Source of the DNA: Actinidia chinensis
Taxonomy: Eukaryota; Streptophyta; Magnoliopsida; Ericales; Actinidiaceae
NCBI GenBank assembly: GCA_009663005.1
Contig: VIGQ01001231.1
Location: 1-19,977 of the forward strand
DNA length: 19,977 bases
Direction: 5' to 3'
Shown: piece by piece, positions 10,973 to 19,977 of the stretch
Numbering within the stretch: position 1 is the stretch's first letter
Layout of the letters: each line of letters begins with the position of its first letter
Translations under genes and position numbers: made by a program
The notes under the pieces: generated by a model
Database searches by the model: none
Told to the model about the DNA's origin: nothing
Seen by the model: the letters and a program-made list of their open reading frames with translations, nothing else

Positions 10973-12220
10973 TTAATCTGAACCGTAATTACTTGAGCTT
11001 GAAATTTCCCGGGTTCAATTTCAATCTCAAGTTACTTAGGTCATTATTAGTACATGCCTTAATTCTACTTTGTCTATTTTTAATTTTAAAACGCGAATTT
11101 AAAATTATTAAGTAATACGTTGTGGACTAATTTTCATTTGTTTACTTTTTGCGAGAACCAATGCCTTGACTAATGGACTCGATCGGAATGTACCACTTAA
11201 TATCGATGCCTAGCCCAGGTACTCTCAAATACCTAATCTCACCACTTTTAAATATTGTGGTAGTAACAATTATTTAAAATGTTGTACATTACTCTTGAAC
11301 CGTAATTAACTTGACTTTGAATTTTTCCGGGTTCACTTTCATCTATCTCAAGTTAATTAGGTATTATTAGGCGATACCGTATATTCTACGTGGCTAGTGT
11401 GAAATTTCAAAGGATGTAAATGGAGGAGTAACCGGCTTGACGAATGTTCATTGTTGGAGGTGGTGTGCGAGGGCCAATGCTCTTGACGAAATGGACTCGA
11501 TTGGGATGACCCACGCTAAGCAATACGTGGCCCAGGGACTCTCAAATACGAATGCTCACCACTTTTCAAATATTGATTACGTACAATTAATTTTCAATTT
11601 TGGTCCATTAATCTTGAACTGTAATTAACTTGAGCTTGAATTTTTACCGGGTTCAATTTCATCTCAAGTATTAGTGTATTATTAACATGCCTTATATTCT
11701 ATTTTGTCTATTTTTAATTTTACTAATTTTAAAAATTATTAGTAATAGTGTGACTATTTCAGTTCTTTACGTTTTGCGAGACCATGCCTCTTGACTATGG
11801 ACTCGATCGGATGTACCACTTAATACGATTCCTTGCCCAGTACTCGTCACATACGAATCTCACCGACTTTTAAATATTGTGGTACTACCAATTATTTTAA
11901 ATTTTGTACATTAATCGTGAACTGAATTAACTTGTAAGCTTGAATTTTCCCCGGGTTCATTTCAATCTCAACGTTAATAGTAGTATTAGACAATGCCTTA
12001 TATTCACTTGTCTATGTTTAATTTTAACGGATTTAAAATTTTAGCAAGAATTGTGACTAATTTTCATTTGGTTTCCTTTTTTGCGAGGCCAATGCTCTTG
12101 ACTAAGACTCGATCGGATGTACCACGTAATATCGATGCCTAGGCCATGTAACTCTCTTCAATACGAATCTCACCACTTTTAAATATTGAGGTACGTAACC
12201 ATTATTTTAAAAATTTGTAC
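10973..12220 (+). repeat. Monomers M36-M39 (E-D-E-A)
   Basis: Starts near 10973, 11289, 11607 and 11911. M36 and M38 have the E features (GAATTT or CTAATTTT in the A/T box, and TTGTGGTA). M37 has the D features GGCGATACC, AAGGATG, GAGGGCC and ACGCTAAGCAATACGTGG, but its middle is heavily altered by T-to-G changes at about 11379-11466. M39 is near-consensus. The D-then-E order seen elsewhere is kept. Confidence 0.65.
11379..11466 (+). other. T-to-G substitution burst in D monomer M37
   Basis: Against the other D copies this 88-base stretch shows more than ten T-to-G changes (for example CCGTAT for CCTTAT, CTACGTGG for CTACTTTG, GATGTAAATGGAGGAG for GATTTAAATTTATGAG). Length is nearly conserved and the sequence on both sides is normal. 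The one-directional pattern is unlike the scattered indels elsewhere. Confidence 0.6.
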
Positions 12221-13787
12221 ATTAATCTGAACTGTAATTAACTTGACTTGAATTTTTCCGGGTTTAATTCAATCTCCCGTTAATTAGTTATTAGCAGACA
12301 ATGCTTAGTCTAGCTTTGTCTATTTTTAATTTACGTATATAATTAACGAGTAATAAGTAATTGCTATTTTCGTTTATTTATTTTTGTGGCGAGGACCATG
12401 CTCTGACTAATGGACTCGATTTGAGTACCCTTAAATAATATCGATGTCTAGGGCGCCAGGTACTCTCAATACGGAAATCTCACACCACTTTTAAATATTG
12501 TGGTACTAACAATTATTTTAAATTTTGTACATTAATCTTGAACTGTAATGAACTTGAGCTTGAATTTTCCGGGTTCAAGTTCAATCTCAAGTTAATTAGG
12601 TATTATTAGGCAATGCCTTATATTCTACTTTGTCTATTTTTATTTTACGGATTTAAAATTATTATAATAAGTTTGTGACTAATTTTCATTTGTTTACTTT
12701 TTTGGGCGAGGACCATGCCTTGACTAATGGACTCGCTCATCGGATGTACCCAACACGTAATACTATCCTAGGCCCAGTACTCCTCAAATACGAATATCAC
12801 CCCTTTTAAATAAAATATTGAGGTACGGAACAATTATTTTTAATGTTGTACCTTATCTTGCACTGTAATTACTTGAGCTTGAATTTTTCCGGGTTTATTT
12901 TCATCGCAAGTTAATTAGGTATTAGCAGACAATGCCTTATATTCTACTTTGTCGTCTATTTTTAATTTTACGGATATAATTACAGTAATAAGTATGACCT
13001 ACTTTTCGTTTATTTATTTTTGTGCGAGACCAATGCTCTTGACTCATGGACTCGATTTGATGTACCAGTAATATCGGATGTTAGCCCAGGTACTCTCAAT
13101 ACCGAATCTCACCACTTTTAAATATTGTGGTACTGTAACCATTAATTTAAAATTTGTACATTAATCTTGAACTGTATAACTTGAGCTTGAATTTTCCCGG
13201 GTTCATTTCAATCTCCAGTTCATTAGGTATTTTAGGCAATGCCTTATAATCTACTTGGTCTATTTTTAAGTTTTTAAATTTAATTACGAATTTAACATTA
13301 TAATAATAAGTTGGACTAATTTTTCATTTGTTTACTTTTTGGCGAGGACCATGCCTCTTGACTATGGACTCGATCGGATTACCACGTAATATCGATGGCT
13401 AGCCCAGGTACTCTCAAATACGAATTCACCACCCTTTTAAATCTTTAGGTACGTAACAATTAATTTTAATTTTTGTACATTAATCTTGAACTGTATTAAC
13501 GTGAGCTTGAATTTTTTCCGGTTTAATTCAATCTCAAGTTAATGAGGTATTAGCATACAATGCCTTATATTCTACTTTGTCTATTTTTAATTTTAATTAA
13601 CGGATATAATTACGATAAATCCGTATTAACTCATTTTGCGTTTATTTATTGTTGTGCGAGGACCCATGCTTTTGACTAATGGACTCGATTGATTACCACG
13701 TATATCGATGCCTAGGCCAGGTACCTCAACTACGAATCTCACACCACTTTTAAATATTGAGGTACTAACAATTACTTTAATTTTGTA
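12221..13787 (+). repeat. Dimeric higher-order repeat (C-A), ~629 bp, two and a half units
   Basis: Starts near 12221, 12531, 12850, 13159 and 13478, alternating C-A-C-A-C. The C copies share TTAGCAGAC (M44: TTAGCATAC), an ATATAATTA-type block, TTTATTTATTTTTGTG or close, and GATTTGA or GATTGA. Both A copies share the unusual TTAGGCAATGCC in place of TTAGACAATGCC. The dimer spacings are about 629 and 628 bp. The second A copy has ~14 extra A/T-rich bases near 13269-13282. Confidence 0.7.
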
Positions 13788-14734
13788 CATTATCCTTGAA
13801 ACCGTCTTAATCTGAGCTTGAATTTTCCCGGGTTCATTTCAATCGCAAGTTAATTAGTAAATTATTAGACTACACCTTATTTCTACTTTGTTATTTTTAA
13901 TATTAAGATTTAAATTATGAGTAATAGTATTACTACTTTTCAATTGTTTGCTTTTTTGCGAGGGCCACTCTCTGACTAATGACTTCGATTGAATGTAACC
14001 GCGCGAATATTCGATGCCTAGGCCGCGGTACTCTCAACTGCGTATCTCACCCTTGAAATATTGAGTACGTAACAATATTTTAAATTGCCGTACATTAATC
14101 TTGAACCGTAATTACCTTGAGCTTGAAATTTTCGCGGTCCAATTTCATTCTCAAGTTATTAGGTATTATTAGACAATGCCTTCTGTTCTACTTGTCTATT
14201 TTTAATTTTACGGATTTTAAATTATTAGTAATAAGTTTGTGTGACTAATGTTCATTTGCTTACTTTTTGCGAGGACCAATGATCTTGACTAATGGACTCG
14301 CTCGGATTACCACGTAATAGCGATGCCTAGGCCCAGGTCTCTCAAATAACAATCTCACCACCACTTTTAAATAGTGAGGTACGTAACAATTATTTTAAAT
14401 TTTGTCTTAATCTTGAACCGTAATTCACTTGAGCTTGAATTTTTCCGGGTTTAATTTCAATCCTCACGTTAATTAGGTAATTATTAGCTATCCTTAGATT
14501 CTATCCTACTGTGTCTAGTTTTAATTTTACGGATTTAAAAGTTTTAGTAAACTGTGGTGACTAATTTTCATTTGTTTACTTTTTGCGAGGACAATGCTCT
14601 TGACTAATGGACCTTCCGATCGGATGTACCCACTAATATCGATGCCTAGGCCCAGGTACTCTTCAAATACAATCTCAAATCTCACACCCCACTGTTTAAA
14701 TATTGAGTGTAACGTAACATTATTTTAATTTTGT
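13788..14734 (+). repeat. Isolated trimer unit B-F-A (M45-M47)
   Basis: M45 (13788-14093) has the B markers GACTACACC, AAGATTT, GAGGGCC, CCGCGCGAATATTCGATGCC, CAACTGCGTATCTC and CCGTACATT. M46 (14094-14405) follows with the F start TCGCGGTCCAATTTCATTC and CCTTCTGTTC. M47 is A-like, with TTAGCTATCC. This repeats the trimer at 1231-3733 more than 10 kb away, so the B-F pair has been moved or conserved as a block. Confidence 0.65.
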
Positions 14735-17552
14735 ACATTAATCTTGAACTGTAATTACCTTAGCTTGAATTTTTCCACCGGTTCATTTCAATCTCAGTTA
14801 ATTATGTATTAGCATACAATGCTTATATCTACTCTAATCTATTTTTTAAAAATTTTAACCGGTAATAAAGTACGCGAAATAAGTAGTGACTAATTTTCGT
14901 TTCAAATTTATTTTGGTGCGTACCTATGCTCTTGACAATGGACTCGATTGGATGTAACCCCGCTCTATTATCGATGCCTAGGCAAGGTACTCTCAATACG
15001 ACTCTCACCAATTTTAAATATGGGAGGACGTACAAATATTGTAAAATTTTGTACATTAATCTTGAACTTAATTAAACTGGAGCGTGAATTTTCCCCTCCC
15101 GGTTTCAATTTACAATCTCAAGTTAATTAGGTATTATTAGGACATGCCTTAATTCTACGTTGTCTATTTTTTAATTTATTAAAAACGGATTTAAAATTAT
15201 TAGTACGTTGTGACTAATTTTCATTTGTTTACTTTTTGGCGAGGACCATGCTCTTGACTCATGACTTGGATCTGATCTACCCGCTAATATCTCTGCCTAG
15301 GCCCAGGTACTCTCAATCGAATCCACCATTTTAAAATATTGAAGGTAACGTAACAAATTATTTAAATTTTGTACATAATCTTGAAAAACCGTAATTCCAC
15401 TTGAGCTTGAATTTTTCCGGGTTTAATTTCAATCTCAAGTTAATTAGGTATTATTAGACTATGCTTATATTCTACTTTGTCTTATTTTTAATTTTTACTG
15501 ATTAAATTATTAGTAATAAGTTGTGAACTAATTTCCTTGTTTCCTTTTTGCGCGGACCAATGCTTTGAACTCATGACTCGATTGAAGTAACCCGCGCATT
15601 ATCGATCCTAGGCCAAGGTACTCTCAAATACGAATCGCACCACTTTTAAATATTGAGGTACGTAACAAATATTTTAAATTTTGTCATTATCTTGAACTGT
15701 AATGAACCTTGAGCTTGAATTTTCCCGGGTTCAATTTCAATCTCAAGTTAATTAGGTTTATTAGACAATGCTTATATATTCTACTTTTCTATTTTAAGTT
15801 TACGGATTTAAAAGATTAGTAATAATTGTGACTATTTTCATTTGTTTACTTTTTTGCGAGACAATGCTCTTGACCTAATGGACTTTGATCGGATATACCC
15901 CGTAATATCCGATGCCTAGGCCCAGGTACTCCTCACATACGAATCTCACCACTTTTAAATTTTTAGGTACGTCACATTATTTTAAATTTTGTACATTCTC
16001 TTGAACCGAATTCACTTGAGCTTGATTTTTCCGGGTTTAATTTCATCTCAAGTAATTAGGTATTCTAGACTATGGCCTTATATTCTACTTTGTTCTATTT
16101 TTAATTTTACGGATTTAAAATTATTAGTAATAAGTTGTGACTAATTTTCCATTTGTTTACTTTTTGCGAGGAACCAATCTCCTTGACTATGGTACTCGAT
16201 CGGATGTACCACGTAAATAGCGATGCCTAGGCCGCCGGTAACTCTCAATACGAATCTCACCACTTTTGAATTTGAGGTACGTAACATTATTTTAAATTTT
16301 GTTACATTAATCTTGAACTGTATTACTTGAGCTTGAATTTTCCAGGTTCAATTTCATCTAAGGTTAATTAGTATTATTAGACAATGCCTTAATGTTCTAC
16401 TTTGTACTAATTTTTTTAAATTGTACGATTTAAAATAAGTAGTAAAGTTGTGACTATTTTCATTTGTTTACTTTTTGCGAGTACCAGGCTCGCTCTTGGA
16501 CTAATGGACTCGATCGGATATACCCACGTGATATCGCTGCCTAGGCCCTGTACTCTCGCATACGAATCTCCCACTTTAAATATTGATGTACGTAACAATT
16601 ATTTAAATTTTGTACATTAATCTTTACCCGTAATTCACTTGAGCTTGAATTTTTCCGGGTTCTAATTCAACTCAAGTTAATTAGGTTTATTAACCTATGC
16701 CTTAATCTTCTACTTTGTCCCTATTTGTATTTTAACGGATTTAAAATATAGTAATAAGTTGGACTAATTTTCATTTGTTTACTTTTTGCGAGGGACCAAG
16801 CTCTTGACTAATGGACTCGAGTCGGGATTGTACAGTATATCGATGCCTAGGCCCAGTACTCTCAAATACGAATCTCACCCCTTTTAAATATTGAGGTACG
16901 GACCAAGTATTTAATTTTGTACATTATTCTTGAACTGAATTAACTTAGCTTGAATTTTTCCGGGTCAATTTTAATCTCAAGTTTAGGTATTAGCACCACA
17001 ATAATGCCTTCTATTCTACTCTATCTATTTTTAATTTTACGGATATAAACAACGAGAATACGTATTGACTAATTTTCGTTTATTGATTTTGTGCAGGACC
17101 AATGCCTCTTGACTATGGACGCGATTGGATGACCCGCGCTATTATCGATGCCTAGCCAAGGTACTCCTCAAATACGCATCTCACCACTTTTAAATATTGA
17201 TGTACGTACAAATATTTTCAATTTTGTCACATTAATCTTGAACTGTAATTACCTTGAGCTTGAATTTTTCCCGGTTCAATTTCAATCTCAGTTAATAGGT
17301 ATTATTAGACAATGCTTATATTCTAACTTGTCTATTTTTTAATTTTTATTTTACGGATTTAAAATTAGTAGTAATAAGTTGGTGCCTAATTTCATTTGGT
17401 TTACTTTTTGCGAGGACCAATGCGCTTGAACTAATGGACTCGATCCGGATGGACCACTTATATCGCTGCCCTAGGCCCAGGTACTCTCACTACGAATCTC
17501 ACCACTTTAAAATATGAGGTACGGTAATAAATTTTTAATTTTAATTTTGGAC
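14735..17552 (+). repeat. Monomers M48-M56, mostly A with C copies M48 and M55
   Basis: Starts near 14735, 15055, 15376, 15684, 15996, 16306, 16616, 16923 and 17231. M48 (14735-15054) and M55 (16923-17230) share TTAGC in the box before AATGCC, C-type CGTTT-ATTTATT blocks, a CGCGCTATTATCGATGCC-like site, CTAGGCAAGG or CTAGCCAAGG, and GTACAAATATT. M50 also has CGCGCATTATCG and GGCCAAGG. The remainder are near-consensus A copies. Open frames at 14829-15056 (minus), 14948-15130 (plus), 16416-16598 (minus) and 17148-17342 (plus) lie inside monomers and are not genes. Confidence 0.7.
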
Positions 17553-19431
17553 ATTACTCTTGAACTGTATTCACTTGAGCTTGATTTTCCCGGGTTCAAT
17601 TTCAATGCTCAATTAATTAGGTTATAGACAATGCCTTATATTCTACTTTGTCTATTTTTAATTTTACGGATTTAAAAATTTATGAGTAGAAATATTGACT
17701 AATTTTCATTTGTTTTACCTTTTTTGCTAGACCAAACTGCCTCTGACTATGACTCGTTATTACCGCGCTATTATCGATGCCTAGGCCCAGGTACTCTCAA
17801 TACGTACTCACCACTTTTATATTGAGGTAGTAACAATTACTTTAAATTTTGTACATTAATCTTTAACCTTAATTAAACTTGAGCTTGAATTTTTCCGGGG
17901 TTTAATAATTTTTAAATCTCATTTAATTAGTATTAGCATACAATGCCTTATTTCCTACTTTGTCTATTTTTAATTTTTCCGGATCTAAATTTGATAATAA
18001 GTATTTTAACTATTTTCGTCTATTATTTTGTGCGGAGGCCAATGCTCTTGACTAATGGACTCGATCGGATATACCTGCTAATATCGTGCCTCGGCCCGGG
18101 GTACTCTCCCATGCGTTTTTCTCACCACTTTTAAATATTGAGGTAAGCGTAACATTATTTTAAATTTTGTACTTTAATCTTGAACCGGAATTAACTTGAG
18201 CTTGATATTTTCCGGGTGCAATTTCGATCTCAGTTAATTAGTTAGTATTAAGGGGCTAACCTTATATTCTACTTTGTCTATTTTTAATTTATTTAAGGAT
18301 TTAATTTATTAGTAAAACAAGTATGTGACTAATTTTCAATTTTTTTTGATTTTTGCGAGGGCCCAATACTCTGATAATGGGATTCGATTGGATGTACCAC
18401 TTATATCGATGCCTAGGCCCCGGTGTACTCTCACATACGAATCTTCACCACTTTTAAATATTGTGGTACGTAACAATTATTTAAATTTCGTACTTAATCT
18501 TGAACTGTAATTACCTTGAGCTTGAAGTTGTCCCGGGTTCATTTCAATCTCAAGTTTTAGTTATTAGCAGACATGCCTTATTTCACTTTATATCTATTTT
18601 TATTTTTTCGGATTTTACATTATGAGTAACAAGTTGTGACTAATTTTCATTTTTTTACTTTTTGCGAGGACCAAGGCTCTTGACTAATGGACTCGATCGG
18701 ATGTACCTAGGGCGTACTATCGATGCCTAGGCCAGGTACTCTCAAATACGAACTCACCACTTTTAATATTTAGATACGTAAGTACATTAATCTTGAACCG
18801 TAATTAACTTGAGCTTCATTTTCTCCCCCCGGTTCAATTTTCACTCAGTTAAATTTCAAAAAGGTATTATAGACTAATGCCTTATATTCTACTTTGTCTA
18901 ATTTTTAAATTTTACGGATTTAAAATATTAGTAAATAAGTTGTGACTTCATTTTCATTGGTTTACTTTTGCGTGACCAACAATTGCTCTTGACTAATGGA
19001 CTCGATTGATGTTTACCCCCGCCGCTAATATCGATGCCTAGGCCCAGGACTCTCAAATACGTATCTCACCACTTTTTAAATATTGAGGTAGTAACACTTA
19101 TTTTAAATTTGGTACATTAATCTTGAACCGTACTTAACTTGAGCTTGAATTTTTCCGGGTTTATTTTCAATCTCAAGTTAAATTAGGTATTAGCAGACAA
19201 TGCCTTATATTCCCTCTTTGTCTATTTTTTAATTTTACAAACGGATTTTAAAATTATTAGTATAAGTTGTGACTAATTTCATTTGTTTACTTTTTGCAGA
19301 CCAATGTAATGCTCTTGACTAATGGACTCGATCGGATGTACCCACGTAATAATCGATGCTAGCCAGGTACTCTCAAAGACGAATCACCACTTTTAATATT
19401 GAGGTACGTAACAAATTATTTTAATTTTGTA
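17553..19431 (+). repeat. Putative hexameric unit M57-M62
   Basis: Starts near 17553, 17856, 18174, 18493, 18786 and 19114. M57 ends with CCGCGCTATTATCGATGCC and AATTACTTTAAA. M58 is a C copy with the unusual CGTCTATTATTTT. M59 resembles D/B (GGGGCTAACC, AAGGATTTAA, GAGGGCC, GATTGG), but its ACTTATATCGATGCC differs from D. M60 is short (about 293 bp), with TTAGCAGAC and GAGTAACAAG. M61 and M62 are A-like, M62 with TTAGCAGAC. The pair M57-M58 returns as M63-M64, about 1.88 kb later. Confidence 0.55.
18774..18791 (+). other. Short-monomer deletion site in M60 (17 bp)
   Basis: ATACGTAA joins directly to GTACATTAATC, the same junction as in M22 more than 11 kb away. Shared breakpoints argue for a single inherited deletion spread within the array, not independent read errors. 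Confidence 0.7.
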
Positions 19432-19977
19432 CATTAATCTTGAACCGAATTAACTTGAGCTGAATTTTTCCTCCGGGTTCAATTTCAATCTCAAGTTAAT
19501 TAGGTATTATTAGCAATGCCATGTATCTTTCTACTTTGTCTATTTTTATTTTAACGGATTTAAATTTATGAGTAATAATATTGACTCATTTTCATTTGTT
19601 TACTTTTTGCGAGGACCAATGCTCTTGACTAATGACTCGATTGATGTGAACCGCGCTATTATCGATGCCTAGGCCCAGGTCACTCTCAAATACTATCTCA
19701 ACCCACTTTAAATATTGAGGTAAGTAACAATTACTTTAAAATTTTGTAGCATTAATCTTGAAAAACCGTAATTAATTGAGCTTGAATTTTCGGGGTGTTG
19801 GGGGGGGGGTGGGGGGGGGGGGGGTTTTTTTTTTTTTTTTTAATTTTAATCTCAAGTTACTTAGGTATTATCGCATACAATGCCTTATATTCTACTTTGT
19901 CTATTTTAATTTTACGGATATAAATTATGAGTAATAAGTATTTACTATTTTTCGTCTATTATTTTTGCGAGGACCAA
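19432..19977 (+). repeat. Start of the next unit: M63 and truncated M64
   Basis: M63 (19432-19751) repeats M57, with AATATTGACT, CCGCGCTATTATCGATGCC and AATTACTTTAAA. M64 repeats M58, with TCGCATACAATGCC, ACGGATATAAATTATGAG and CGTCTATTATTTT. The window ends in M64 at the GCGAGGACCAA block, so the array continues beyond it. M64 contains the abnormal G and T runs at 19792-19841. Confidence 0.6.
19792..19841 (+). other. Abnormal G and T homopolymer runs inside dyad 1 of M64
   Basis: Where other copies have CGGGTTTAATTT, this copy has GGGG, TGTT, a run of ten G (19800-19809), one T, fourteen G (19811-19824) and seventeen T (19825-19841), then normal AATTTTAATCTC. The runs sit exactly at the GGG and TTT of the consensus, as if both were stretched in place. 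Most likely a sequencing or consensus artefact; real expansion cannot be excluded. Confidence 0.75.

Larger units (their letters stand above)
1..19977 (+). repeat. Tandem satellite array, ~313-bp monomer, about 63-64 copies
   Basis: The same ~313-bp unit recurs head to tail from the first to the last base with no foreign segment. Ordered landmarks in each unit are ATCTTGAACCGTAATTAA, a CCCGGG-centred dyad, TTAGGTATTATTAGACAATG, CCTTATATTCTACTTTGTC, a T/A-rich stretch, GCGAGGACCAATGCTCTTGA, GGACTCGATCGGATGTACCA, CGTAATATCGATGCCTAGGC, CTCACCACTTTTAAATATTG and GGTACGTAAC. Monomer positions 180-275 are about half G+C; the rest is strongly AT-rich. Palindromic hexamers CCCGGG, ATCGAT, CCTAGG and TACGTA recur once per unit. 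Copies differ by substitutions that define subtypes and by many one-base indels that look like read error. No reading frame persists from copy to copy, so it is non-coding. It is most likely a nuclear eukaryotic satellite. Chromosome location cannot be told from sequence; subrepeats of an rDNA spacer are a weaker alternative. Confidence 0.97.

Noticed and set aside
1..19977. CRISPR array
   Set aside because: The whole ~313-bp unit is repeated; there are no short repeats separated by unique spacers.
1..19977. Telomeric repeats, tRNA or rRNA genes
   Set aside because: No short G-rich telomere unit in tandem, no cloverleaf-like A and B box arrangement, and no recognisable conserved rRNA block were seen.
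1..19977. CENP-B box
   Set aside because: I found no block in the monomer matching the known TTCG...A..CGGG core pattern.

Overview
The whole window is one uninterrupted, head-to-tail tandem satellite array. I see no gene, RNA gene, transposon or CRISPR array. The monomer is about 313 bp: my hand consensus is 313 bp with 99 G+C (about 32% GC), and 62 consecutive spacings between about 294 and 19752 average about 314 bp. The window holds about 63-64 copies, all on the same strand orientation, and starts and ends inside a monomer. Such a long, high-copy, AT-rich, nucleosome-scale satellite suggests nuclear heterochromatin of a eukaryote (pericentromeric, centromeric or subtelomeric). CpG/TpG alternation at several variant sites suggests DNA methylation, so a plant or a methylating animal is plausible. 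I do not recognise the satellite family and cannot name a species.

In this annotation monomers are numbered M1-M64, each starting at its ATCTTGAAC-like block (positions good to about 5 bases). They fall into recognisable subtypes. A is near-consensus (GATCGG, CACGTAATATCGATG). B has CCGCGCGAATATC and AATGCGTATCTC. C has TTAGCAGAC, ACGGATATAAATTACGAG and CGTTTATTTATTTTGTG. D has GGCTATACC, AAGGATTT and ACGCTAATAGCAATGCG. E has ACGAATTT and TTGTGGTACG. F follows B and has GCGGGTACAATTTCATTC. G has a 17-bp deletion in most copies. H has GAGTAACAAG, TTTAGTTTT and CAATACTC.

Layout: 1-1230 mixed (A-D-E-A). 1231-3733 a trimeric higher-order repeat (B-F-A) of about 940 bp. 3734-4419 two monomers disturbed by insertions. 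4420-8160 two hexameric units (C-G-H-D-E-A) of about 1.88 kb, followed by a shortened unit (C-H-D-E) to 9423. 9424-10972 mixed C/G/H. 10973-12220 E-D-E-A. 12221-13787 a C-A dimer of about 629 bp. 13788-14734 a B-F-A trimer again. 14735-17552 mostly A and C. 17553-19977 appears to restart a hexameric spacing. Several higher-order periods thus sit side by side in one array, as expected from repeated unequal exchange.

Each monomer carries two conserved dyad symmetries: one centred on CCCGGG with 13-bp arms (TAATTAACTTGAG / CTCAAGTTAATTA), and one near the GGTAC blocks at the other end. These are the best candidates for a functional signal.

Sequence quality matters. Copies differ mostly by scattered one-base insertions and deletions, and there are odd low-complexity bursts (notably G and T runs at 19792-19841). 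This looks like unpolished long-read sequence, so fine variants should be read with caution and every open reading frame is treated as chance.
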